A stretch of 64,000 nt of DNA from Nonomuraea purpurea (lineage in GTDB: Bacteria; Actinomycetota; Actinomycetes; Streptosporangiales; Streptosporangiaceae): NCBI RefSeq assembly GCF_042650645.1, contig NZ_JBHSBI010000046.1:13855-77854 (forward strand), read 5' to 3'. The notes beneath the pieces were generated by a model. The model made no database searches. It was given only the letters and a program-made list of their open reading frames with translations, and had not been told where the DNA came from. Below are positions 17,532 to 25,269 of this stretch, piece after piece (positions within the stretch are counted from its first letter, which is position 1; each line of letters opens with the position of its first letter). The translations under genes and the position numbers were made by a program.

Positions 17532-17569
17532 AAAGGTTAGGCTCGCCTAATTAGGCGAGCCTAACCTAA
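17532..17569. promoter_or_regulatory. Double iron box (DmdR/IdeR operator) between cchA and cchB
   Basis: Two 19-base boxes abut: AAAGGTTAGGCTCGCCTAA (17532-17550) and TTAGGCGAGCCTAACCTAA (17551-17569). They match the consensus TTAGGTTAGGCTAACCTAA at 15 and 16 positions. Together they form a perfect 32-base palindrome at 17535-17566. The site is centred between the divergent starts and should repress both when Fe(II) is plentiful. Confidence 0.9.
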
Positions 17570-17629
17570 GTTGGATTCTGATTCCACCCATGGCCCGCGA
17601 CCCAGGACCGCTCTCTCGAAAGGCCTTTC

Positions 17630-18928
17630 ATGCCCACTGCCGAGCAGCCCGTCCACGACCTCGTCGGCATCGGTTTCGGCCCCTCCAACCTCGCCCTGGC
17701 CATCGCGCTGCGCGAGCGCCAGGCGCGCACCGGCGAGCGAATCGACGCCGTGTTCCTGGAGAAGCAACCTTCTTTCGGATGGCACCGCGGCATGCTCCTC
17801 GAAGGCACCACGATGCAGGTCTCCTTCCTCAAGGACCTGGTCACCATGCGCGACCCCACCAGCGAGTTCAGCTTCCTGTCCTACCTCAAGGCGCGCGGCA
17901 GGATGCTGGACTTCATCAACCACAAGACGATGTTCCCCTCGCGCGTGGAATTCCACGACTACCTGGAATGGGCCGCGGCGCCCTTCGCCGACCAGGTCGA
18001 GTACGGCGCGGAGGTCGTCGCGGTCACCCCCGTCACCGTGGACGGCGCGGTGGAGTGCCTCGACGTGACGGTCCGCGGGGGCGCGGGCGAGCTCAGCACC
18101 CGCCGCACCCGCAACCTGGTCATCGCCGTCGGCCTGGTCCCCGTGCTGCCTGACGGGATGGTCGGCGACGAACGTGTCTGGCACAGTGAGGAACTCCTGG
18201 ACAGGCTCCCCTCGGTCGGCGACCCCCGCCGGTTCGTGGTGGTCGGCGCCGGCCAGAGCGCCGCCGAGGTGACCGACCACCTGCACGGCCGTTTCCCCGG
18301 CGCCGAGGTGTGCGCGGTGTTCTCCAAGTACGGCTACACCCCCGCCGACGACAGCTCCTTCGCCAACCGCATCTTCGACCCCGTCGCGGTCGACCACTAC
18401 TTCGGCGCGCCCGAGGCGGTCAAGGAGAGCCTGCTCGCCTACCACACCTCCACCAACTACTCGGTGGTCGACCTCGACCTCATCGACGAGTTGTACCGCA
18501 GGCACTACCAGGAGACGGTGCGGGGCGAGCAGCGGCTGCGCATCCTCAACGCCTCCAGGGTCGTCGAGGTCGCCAGGGACGCCGAGGGTGTGCGCGCCAC
18601 CGTCGAGTTCCTGCCCACCGGGGAGAGGACCGTCCTGGAAGCCGACGCGCTCGTCTACGCCACCGGCTACCGGCCCGGCGACCCGCTGACCCTGCTGGGT
18701 GTCACGGGCGAGCACTGCGAGCGGCTGCCCTCGGGCGCCCTGCGCATCGAGCGCGACTACCGGATCGCCACTTCCGAGCAGTTGCGCTGCGGCATCTACG
18801 TGCAAGGAGCCACCGAGCACACCCACGGCCTGACCTCGACGCTGCTGTCCAACACCGCCGTGCGGGCCGGGGAGATCGCCGACGCGGTGGCCATGCGGCT
18901 GAGCGGCGCCTACGCGTTGTCGCGCTGA
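17630..18928 (+). CDS. cchB: L-ornithine N5-monooxygenase (CchB-like)
   Basis: 432 residues. It is an FAD- and NADPH-dependent N-hydroxylating monooxygenase of the PvdA/SidA family. The FAD fingerprint GIGFGPSNLALA is at about 13-24, the substrate region MQVSFLKDLVTMRDPTS follows, the NADPH fingerprint VVGAGQSAAEV is at about 205-215, and the C-terminal ATGYRP and HGLTSTLLS are present. It makes L-N5-hydroxyornithine, the substrate for the formyltransferase and for NRPS modules 1 and 3. The start is the ATG after GAAAGG, downstream of the double iron box. Confidence 0.95.
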   Translation: MPTAEQPVHDLVGIGFGPSNLALAIALRERQARTGERIDAVFLEKQPSFGWHRGMLLEGTTMQVSFLKDLVTMRDPTSEFSFLSYLKARGRMLDFINHKTMFPSRVEFHDYLEWAAAPFADQVEYGAEVVAVTPVTVDGAVECLDVTVRGGAGELSTRRTRNLVIAVGLVPVLPDGMVGDERVWHSEELLDRLPSVGDPRRFVVVGAGQSAAEVTDHLHGRFPGAEVCAVFSKYGYTPADDSSFANRIFDPVAVDHYFGAPEAVKESLLAYHTSTNYSVVDLDLIDELYRRHYQETVRGEQRLRILNASRVVEVARDAEGVRATVEFLPTGERTVLEADALVYATGYRPGDPLTLLGVTGEHCERLPSGALRIERDYRIATSEQLRCGIYVQGATEHTHGLTSTLLSNTAVRAGEIADAVAMRLSGAYALSR

Positions 18929-18934
18929 CGTTCG

Positions 18935-18972
18935 CCGAGGCGAGGGGTGACGGCCCTCACCCCTCGCCTCGG
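18935..18972. terminator. Bidirectional hairpin between cchB and the convergent esterase gene
   Basis: 16-base perfect arms, 18935-18950 (CCGAGGCGAGGGGTGA) and 18957-18972, with a 6-base loop. The right arm contains the stop codon of the esterase gene. It serves both strands. Confidence 0.75.
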
Positions 18973-20045
18973 GCGAGCACCCAGGCGACGTCCCTGAGCA
19001 GGGCGTGCCGCCAGCCCGCCCGGTCGTGGCCCGAGGCCGACCGCGAGACCCGCACGGTCGCGCCGGCCTGTTCCGCCAGGGTCTCGACCAGCTCGCAGTG
19101 CGGCAACATCCGCCTCTCGTGCTCCCCCACGTCGAAGGCGACCCGCAGACCGGACAGGTCGGGGCGCTCGCGCAGGCGCGCGGCGACGGCCCCGCCGACC
19201 GGGCCGCCCATGGGGTCGGCCTGGTCCATGGCGTCGGGTGTCCACCAGAACGAGGCCGACTGGCATGCGAGGCCGCAGACCAGATCGGGGAACTCCAGTG
19301 CCGCGTACATCGCGCTCAGCCCGCCGAGGCTCTGCCCGGCGACCACCAGCCGGTCCAGGTCGGCGGGCACGCCGCTGTCGGCCACCAGCGGCAGCAGTTC
19401 GTCCCTGATCGCCGCCCACAGTTCGGGCCGGCAGCAGAACTCGGCGTCCCTGTCCCTGGCCGGCAGGAAGACGAGGGTGACGGCGGGCATCTCACCACAG
19501 GAGACGGCCGCGTCGAACGCGGTCATGGCCGGGTGCAGGTACAGCCAGTCGTCCCCGTCGAGCAGCAGGACCGTCGGCCCGCCGCCGCCCGCCGGGTGGA
19601 CCCGCACGGTGCGCCGCCCGCCGAGCCGCCCGCTGGTCCAGCGCAGGCGGGTGCGCGGGAGGGGCAGCACGTCGTCGGCGGCGACGGGCGGCCAGTGCGG
19701 CTGGGCGGGGGCGTCCGGGGTCGCGGCGATGGACCGGTCGCCGCCCGCGCCGGCCGGGTTGAACGGGTCGGCGCAGGCGGCGTCGTCCGTGAGGAACTGG
19801 TAGGTCACCCGCAGCCGCGCGGGCATGGCCACCTCGGCGTACCAGCAGTCCGTCTCGCCCCACCGGCGCAGGGGCACCGGCGCCGACCAGCTCTCGAAGC
19901 CGACGCTGGCCGGGGACCCGCGCCACAGGAACAGGGTCGCCCAGCCGTCGCCGGCGGGCACCGAGGCGGGCGCCCCCGCCGCGGCCCAGAAGTCGTCGGT
20001 GCCGGGCTCGCCGGGAAACCCGAACCTGGCGAAGGTGTCGTCCAC
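18957..20045 (-). CDS. cchJ: Siderophore esterase (CchJ-like, Fes/IroE family)
   Basis: 362 residues from GTG 20045, which has AGGGAGG 5 bases upstream. An earlier TTG at 20072 lies inside the iron box region and is less likely. The N-terminal beta domain (about 1-140) and C-terminal alpha/beta hydrolase resemble enterobactin esterases. The nucleophile is in VVAGQSLGGLSAMYA, with LLDGDDWLY and VFLPARDRD before it and a late SGHDRAGW supplying His. In the coelichelin cluster the NRPS has no thioesterase, and an esterase of this type is proposed to assist release or hydrolysis of the peptide. No signal peptide is seen, so it acts in the cytosol. It could also release iron from the imported ferric complex. 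Confidence 0.85.
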   Translation of the reverse strand: MDDTFARFGFPGEPGTDDFWAAAGAPASVPAGDGWATLFLWRGSPASVGFESWSAPVPLRRWGETDCWYAEVAMPARLRVTYQFLTDDAACADPFNPAGAGGDRSIAATPDAPAQPHWPPVAADDVLPLPRTRLRWTSGRLGGRRTVRVHPAGGGGPTVLLLDGDDWLYLHPAMTAFDAAVSCGEMPAVTLVFLPARDRDAEFCCRPELWAAIRDELLPLVADSGVPADLDRLVVAGQSLGGLSAMYAALEFPDLVCGLACQSASFWWTPDAMDQADPMGGPVGGAVAARLRERPDLSGLRVAFDVGEHERRMLPHCELVETLAEQAGATVRVSRSASGHDRAGWRHALLRDVAWVLARGEG

Positions 20046-20073
20046 GCGGTCCTCCCTACCGTTGATCGGCAAC

Positions 20074-20092
20074 TAAGGATAGACTTACCTAA
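20074..20092. promoter_or_regulatory. Iron box between cchJ and cchC
   Basis: TAAGGATAGACTTACCTAA matches the iron-box consensus at 15 of 19 positions. It lies 28 bases from the esterase start and 70 bases from the permease start, so it can control both. Confidence 0.8.
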
Positions 20093-20162
20093 GTTGATGT
20101 CGCGGCTCGCGATGTCCTTCCCGGCCGCACCCCCTGGTGGATCAGAGGAACGACGCACGTCG

Positions 20163-21218
20163 ATGAGTACGACTGTGGAAAGACGTCCCGCGCCCGTGGC
20201 CACGCAGGCCCGTCGGCGGCGGGTGGTGGGCCTGGGCACGCTCGCGGTGGTTCTCCTGGTCGCGGGGGCGCTGTCGCTGGCCGTCGGCGCACGCGCGTTG
20301 AGCCCCCCGGAGGTGTGGCACGGGTTGTTCGCCGCCCCGGGCTCCGACCAGCGGCTCACCGAGATCGCGCTCATCGTGCAGACCGTGCGGGTGCCCAGGA
20401 CCGTGCTCGCGATCGTGGCGGGCCTCGCCCTGGGGGTCAGCGGGGCGTTGATCCAGGGGTACACGCGCAACCCGATCGCCGACACGGGGCTGCTGGGGGT
20501 GAACTCCGGCGCCTCGTTCGCCGTGGTGTCGGTGATCCTCCTGTTCGGGCTGGCCAGTCCGTTCCAGTACGTCTGGTTCGCCTTCCTGGGGGCCGCGCTG
20601 GCCGGCGTCGTCGTGTTCGGGCTGGCGAGCCTCGGCCGGGGTGCGGGCAACCCGCTGACGCTCGCGCTGGCCGGGCAGGGGGTCGCGGTGTTCCTGACGG
20701 CGATGACCACCGCGGTCTCGCTGTCGGACCAGGCGTCGCTGAACGCGCTGCGCTTCTGGAACGCGGGCTCGGTGGCCGGGGCCGGGTTCGAGGTCATCTG
20801 GCCGGTGACCGCGTTCGTCGTGGCCGGACTGCTGCTGGCGCTGACCACGCTGCCCACCATGAACCTGCTCAACCTGGGTGACGACGTGGCGCGAGGGCTG
20901 GGGGTGAACCTCGCGCGCAGCAGGACGGTCGGCGTCGTCGCCATCACCCTGCTGGCGGGCGCGACGACGGCGGCGTGCGGCCCCATCGCGTTCCTCGGGC
21001 TCATGGTGGCCCACGTGGCCCGGTATCTCACCGGTCCCGACTATCGCTGGCTGGTGCCGTGCGCGGGTCTGCTCGGCGCCGTCGTCCTGCTGGTCTGCGA
21101 CATCGTCGGGCGTGTGGTGATCCGGCCGGGCGAGTTGCAGGCGGGTGTCGTCGTCGCTCTGGCCGGCGCCCCGTTCTTCGCGGCGCTGGTGTGGCGCGGA
21201 AAGTTCAAGACCGTATGA
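20163..21218 (+). CDS. cchC: Fe-siderophore ABC importer permease (FecCD family, CchC-like)
   Basis: 351 residues from ATG 20163. Earlier in-frame ATGs (20097) would sit just 4 bases after the iron box, leaving no leader. It has about ten hydrophobic segments and the BtuC/FecCD marks VRVPRTVLAIVAGLALGVSG, NPIADTGLLGVNSGA and GPIAFLGLMVAHVAR. It forms the inner-membrane channel with CchD for the ferric siderophore delivered by CchF. Its stop overlaps the cchD start (ATGA). No ATPase gene follows. Confidence 0.9.
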   Translation: MSTTVERRPAPVATQARRRRVVGLGTLAVVLLVAGALSLAVGARALSPPEVWHGLFAAPGSDQRLTEIALIVQTVRVPRTVLAIVAGLALGVSGALIQGYTRNPIADTGLLGVNSGASFAVVSVILLFGLASPFQYVWFAFLGAALAGVVVFGLASLGRGAGNPLTLALAGQGVAVFLTAMTTAVSLSDQASLNALRFWNAGSVAGAGFEVIWPVTAFVVAGLLLALTTLPTMNLLNLGDDVARGLGVNLARSRTVGVVAITLLAGATTAACGPIAFLGLMVAHVARYLTGPDYRWLVPCAGLLGAVVLLVCDIVGRVVIRPGELQAGVVVALAGAPFFAALVWRGKFKTV

Positions 21219-22285
21219 ACGAGACGGCGGTGAAGCGGCCGGTGACGCCGGGGGTGCGGGTCGGCCGGGCGTCGTTCGTGTGGCGGCCCTGGATGGTGTC
21301 GGTCACGCTGCTGCTGGCGGCGGCGGCCTTCCTGGTGTTCTGCCTGTCCATCGGCGTCGGGGACTTCCCCATCGGCCTGCCCCAGGTGATCGCCACACTC
21401 TTCGGTCAGGGTGAGCGGGTCGACGAGTTCGTGATCATGGATCTGCGGCTGCCGCGCGCTCTGGCCGGGCTCGTCGTGGGGGTCGCGCTGGGGGTGTCAG
21501 GGGCGATCACGCAGTCCATCGCGCGCAACCCGCTGGCCAGCCCGGACATTCTGGGGATCACCGGGGGCGCGAGCGCGGTCGCGGTGTTCCTGGTGACGGT
21601 GTCGGGCGGGGCCGCCGCGGCGATCGCCGACTCCGTGGGCCTGTCCGCGGCGGCGCTCGCGGGCGGCCTCGGCACCGGCCTGCTGGTGTACTTCCTGGCC
21701 TGGCGGCGCGGGATCAACGGCCTGCGGCTCATCCTCATCGGCATCTCGGTGAGCGCCGTGACGCAGGCGATCACGACCTGGCTGCTGGCCACGGCCGACA
21801 TCCGCGACGTGGCCAGGGCCCAGGCGTGGCTGATCGGTTCGCTGGACAACCGGTCGTGGGGCGAGGTCTGGGTGGCGCTGTGGGGCGCGCTCGCCCTCAT
21901 GGTCGTCGTGTCGTGCGTGGCCTTCCATCTGCGGCCGCTGCACTTCGGTGACGACGTCGCGGCGGGCCTGGGCGTCCGGCACTCGATGGTGCGGGCGGTC
22001 CTGCTGCTGTGCGCGGTGCTGCTGGCCGGTGTGGCGGTGAGCGCGGCGGGCCCCGTCCCGTTCGTCGCGCTGGTGGCGCCGCAGGTGGCGATGCGTTTGA
22101 CGCGGCACCCGACGCCGCCGCTGGTGGCCTCCGGGTTGGCGGGCGCGGTGCTGCTGATCGGCGCGGACCTGGTGGCGCGCACGGCGCTGCCGCTCACCCT
22201 CCCGGTCGGCGTGGTCACCGCCGCGATCGGCGGACCCTTCCTCGTCTACCTGCTGGTGCGGGCGAACCTCAAACGTCGTATGTAA
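21215..22285 (+). CDS. cchD: Fe-siderophore ABC importer permease (FecCD family, CchD-like)
   Basis: 356 residues and about ten hydrophobic segments. Family marks are DLRLPRALAGLVVGVALGVSG, NPLASPDILGITGGAS and GPVPFVALVAPQVAMRL. It pairs with CchC. The stop codon TAA at 22283 is also the first bases of the next iron box. In Streptomyces coelicolor an importer ATPase gene follows here, but in this window the next gene is the binding protein. Confidence 0.9.
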   Translation: MNETAVKRPVTPGVRVGRASFVWRPWMVSVTLLLAAAAFLVFCLSIGVGDFPIGLPQVIATLFGQGERVDEFVIMDLRLPRALAGLVVGVALGVSGAITQSIARNPLASPDILGITGGASAVAVFLVTVSGGAAAAIADSVGLSAAALAGGLGTGLLVYFLAWRRGINGLRLILIGISVSAVTQAITTWLLATADIRDVARAQAWLIGSLDNRSWGEVWVALWGALALMVVVSCVAFHLRPLHFGDDVAAGLGVRHSMVRAVLLLCAVLLAGVAVSAAGPVPFVALVAPQVAMRLTRHPTPPLVASGLAGAVLLIGADLVARTALPLTLPVGVVTAAIGGPFLVYLLVRANLKRRM

Positions 22286-22301
22286 GGTTAGGCTAACCTA
22301 A
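22283..22301 (+). promoter_or_regulatory. Iron box overlapping the cchD stop codon, upstream of cchF
   Basis: TAAGGTTAGGCTAACCTAA matches the consensus at 18 of 19 positions, the best in the window. It begins at the cchD stop and lies about 70 bases before the cchF start, giving the downstream cchF-G-H-I-K genes their own iron-controlled promoter. Confidence 0.9.
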
Positions 22302-22372
22302 CCTGCACGTGTTACGGTTTTTCTGCTTCACGTCAGGGTCGCAGCGGATTGCACGAAAGCAAGGGATTCCGG

Positions 22373-23422
22373 ATGCTCCTCCACCGAACAACAGTCACGA
22401 CGACCGTGCGGCGGTTCGCAGCGGCGCTGTCCGCCGCGATCCTCGGCGCCGGCCTCATCACGGGATGCGGCTCAGGCTCGACGGACCAGCCGATCACCAA
22501 CACCGCGGCCACCGCGGGGGGCGCGTTCCCGGTCACCGTGGAGCACGCGTTCGGGTCCACGCAGATCGCCCAGGCCCCCCAGCGGGTCGTCTCCGTCGGC
22601 TACACCGACGACCAGGCCATCCTGGCGCTCGGCGTGAAGCCGGTCGGCATGGTCGACCAGTATCCGAACCCGCCGGGCAAGACCCCCGACGTCAACACCC
22701 AGTGGCCCTGGGTGAAGGACAAGTGGGGCCAGACCCGTCCCGAGGTCGTCATGAACAACGGCGACTCCGGCCCGAACTACGAGAAGATCGCCGCCCTGCG
22801 GCCGGATCTGATCATCGCGGTCTACTCCGAGATCGACCAGGCCGCCTACGACCGGCTCTCCAAGATCGCCCCGACGGTGGGCCGCACCAAGGGCGAGGCG
22901 GAGCCGTTCAGCGCGCCTTGGCAGGACAACGCGGTACACATCGCCAAGGCGCTCGGCAAGGCCGACGAGGGCGCCAAGCTGGTGAAGGACATCCAGGACA
23001 AGCTCGAAGCGGCCCGTAAGGCGCACCCGGAGTTCGCGCAGCGCACCGCCGTCGCGGTGTCCTGGTACAAGAACTCGGTCGCGCCGTTCACCACCACCGA
23101 CGTCCGCGGACGCCTGGTGTCGGGCATCGGCTTCAAGGGCGCGGCGGAGATCGACAAGATCGCGGGCGGCAGTTTCTACACCGTGCTGTCCCCCGAGCGC
23201 ATCGACCTGATCGATGTCGACCGCATCTTCGTCATCGCCGACCAGGCGGACCAGGAGGCGCTGAAGAAGTTCGAGTTGTTCGCCAACCTGCCCGCGGTCA
23301 AGGACGGCAAGGTGTCGTTCCTGCTGGACAGCGAGGGCCCGGCGGTCGGCGCGGCCATGTCGCAGAGCACCCTGCTGTCCCTGCCGTACGCGATCGACGA
23401 GCTCGTCAAGTCGGCCGGGTAG
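22373..23422 (+). CDS. cchF: Fe-siderophore binding lipoprotein (CchF-like)
   Basis: 349 residues from ATG 22373. A TTG at 22349 is possible but would extend the signal awkwardly. Lipobox LITGC. It is a FepB/FhuD-type substrate-binding protein: PQRVVSVGYTDDQAILALG, LRPDLIIAVYSE, and the late LPAVKDGKVSFL. It captures ferric coelichelin-like siderophore outside the membrane for CchCD. Confidence 0.9.
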   Translation: MLLHRTTVTTTVRRFAAALSAAILGAGLITGCGSGSTDQPITNTAATAGGAFPVTVEHAFGSTQIAQAPQRVVSVGYTDDQAILALGVKPVGMVDQYPNPPGKTPDVNTQWPWVKDKWGQTRPEVVMNNGDSGPNYEKIAALRPDLIIAVYSEIDQAAYDRLSKIAPTVGRTKGEAEPFSAPWQDNAVHIAKALGKADEGAKLVKDIQDKLEAARKAHPEFAQRTAVAVSWYKNSVAPFTTTDVRGRLVSGIGFKGAAEIDKIAGGSFYTVLSPERIDLIDVDRIFVIADQADQEALKKFELFANLPAVKDGKVSFLLDSEGPAVGAAMSQSTLLSLPYAIDELVKSAG

Positions 23423-23468
23423 CGATGCAGGCGACCATGTCCTGTCCCCGGCCTGCCATGGTCCGGGT

Positions 23469-25262
23469 GTGAGCGCCGCCGGCACGGCCATCCTGCGCAC
23501 GGCGAGCGGACGCGAGGCCGCCCGATGGGTCGCGGCGCACTCCCGCGAGGTGCCGTGGCTGACGGGCGCCACCGTGCTCACCACGGTGGCGGGCGCGGCG
23601 CTCCAGGTGCTGCCGATGTTCCTGCTCGGCCAGGTGGTCGACGGGGTGATGGCGGGCGAGTCCCCGTCGATCCTGGTCACGGTCGGGGTGCTGATGGTGG
23701 CCGCCGCGCTGCTCGGCACGGCCGCCGCCGCGGCCTCGACGTACCTGATCGGGCGACTGGGCGCCGATCTGCTCGCGCGGCTGCGGGAAGGCGCCGTCCG
23801 GGCGGTGCTGGGCATGCCGAGCGCGCGGATCGAGCAGGTCGGCCGGGGCGACGTGCTGTCCAGGGTCGGCGACGACGTGGCCGTGGTGTCCAAGGGCATC
23901 AGGACGGCCATCCCCACGGTGTTCGCGTCGGGCGTGCTGGTCGTCATCGCCACGGTCGGCATGTTCGGGCTGGACTGGCGGCTCGGCCTGGCGGGCGCCG
24001 GCGCGCTGCCCGCCTACGCGCTGGCCCTGCGCTGGTATCTCCCCCGGTCCGCGCCGCTCTACCGGAAGCAGCGCGAAGCCCAGGCCGATCGGGCGCAGGC
24101 GTTGATCAGCGGCCTGAACGGGATCGGCACCGTGCGGGCCTACCGCCTTGAGGAATCCTTCCGCGAGCGGGTCACCAGCGAGTCGTGGCGGGTGCGCGAT
24201 CTCGGCGTCGAGGTGTTCCGCTTCTTCGGCCGGTTCGTCGGCAGGGAGAACCGCGCCGAGTTCATCGGGCTCGTCCTGATCATCGTGGTGGGGTACGTCC
24301 TGCTGGAGGCCGGCGCCGTCACCTTGGGCGAGGCGTCGGTGGCCCCGCTGCTGTTCCACCGGCTGTTCAATCCGCTGGGCTCCATCATGTTCACCTTCGA
24401 CGAGGCGCAGAAGTCGGGCGCGAGCCTGACCCGGCTGGTCGGGGTGCTGGGCGAGGCCACGCAGGACAGGCTGGTGGGTCACGCGGCCGCCGCGCCGGCG
24501 GATGCCGGGCCGTATCCGGTGACGGTGGAGAGGCTGACGTTCACCTATCCCGGATCCGAGCGGCCGGTCCTGCGGGAGGTCGACCTGACGATCCCGGCGG
24601 GCGGTTCGCTCGCGCTGGTGGGGGCGACGGGCGCGGGCAAGTCGACCCTGGCGGCGCTGATCGCCGGCATCGGGACCCCGCAGGCCGGGTCGGTGCGCAT
24701 CGGGTCGACCGATCTGGCCGGTCTGGACGAGGCCGGCGCGCGGGCCTTGGTGAGCATCCTGACGCAGGAGACGCACGTGTTCTCCGGCGCGCTCGCCGAG
24801 GACCTGCGGCTGGCCGCGCCGAAGGCGGGCGACGCCGAGCTGATGGAGGCGTTGCGCGAGGTCGGCGCCGAGACGTGGGTCGCGGCGCTGCCCGGCGGGC
24901 TGGACACCGTGGTCGGCGAGGGCGGCGAGCGCCTGGACGGCACCAAGGTCGCCCAGATCGCCCTGGCCCGGCTGGTGCTGGCCCGGTCGCCGGTGGTGGT
25001 GCTGGACGAGTCGACCGCGGAGGCGGGCAGCCAGGGCGCCGCCGAACTGGAGCGGGCCGTGGCGGCCGCGTGCCGTGGCCGCACCACGCTGTTCGTGGCG
25101 CACCGGCTGACCCAGGCGATGGCGGCGGACCGCATCGCCGTGCTGGACGCCGGCCGCGTGGTCGAGCAGGGAACCCACGAGGAACTGGTGGCTCTGGGCG
25201 GCCGGTACGCACGGTTGTGGCGCGCATGGCAAGAACCTTCATCCTTGGAAAGGGACGGCTGA
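23469..25262 (+). CDS. cchG: ABC exporter half-transporter with degenerate signature motif (CchG-like)
   Basis: 597 residues from a GTG start. The membrane domain (about 1-320, six segments) precedes the nucleotide-binding domain. Walker A is intact (GATGAGKST, about 385-393), the Q-loop is ILTQETH, Walker B is VVVLDEST with catalytic Glu, and the switch His is in VAHRLTQ. The signature is LDGTK (about 489) instead of LSGGQ. It probably pairs with CchI, whose defects are the mirror image, to export the siderophore. It sits 46 bases after cchF and 7 before the NRPS gene, in one operon. Confidence 0.9.
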   Translation: MSAAGTAILRTASGREAARWVAAHSREVPWLTGATVLTTVAGAALQVLPMFLLGQVVDGVMAGESPSILVTVGVLMVAAALLGTAAAAASTYLIGRLGADLLARLREGAVRAVLGMPSARIEQVGRGDVLSRVGDDVAVVSKGIRTAIPTVFASGVLVVIATVGMFGLDWRLGLAGAGALPAYALALRWYLPRSAPLYRKQREAQADRAQALISGLNGIGTVRAYRLEESFRERVTSESWRVRDLGVEVFRFFGRFVGRENRAEFIGLVLIIVVGYVLLEAGAVTLGEASVAPLLFHRLFNPLGSIMFTFDEAQKSGASLTRLVGVLGEATQDRLVGHAAAAPADAGPYPVTVERLTFTYPGSERPVLREVDLTIPAGGSLALVGATGAGKSTLAALIAGIGTPQAGSVRIGSTDLAGLDEAGARALVSILTQETHVFSGALAEDLRLAAPKAGDAELMEALREVGAETWVAALPGGLDTVVGEGGERLDGTKVAQIALARLVLARSPVVVLDESTAEAGSQGAAELERAVAAACRGRTTLFVAHRLTQAMAADRIAVLDAGRVVEQGTHEELVALGGRYARLWRAWQEPSSLERDG

Positions 25263-25269
25263 GTCTTCG

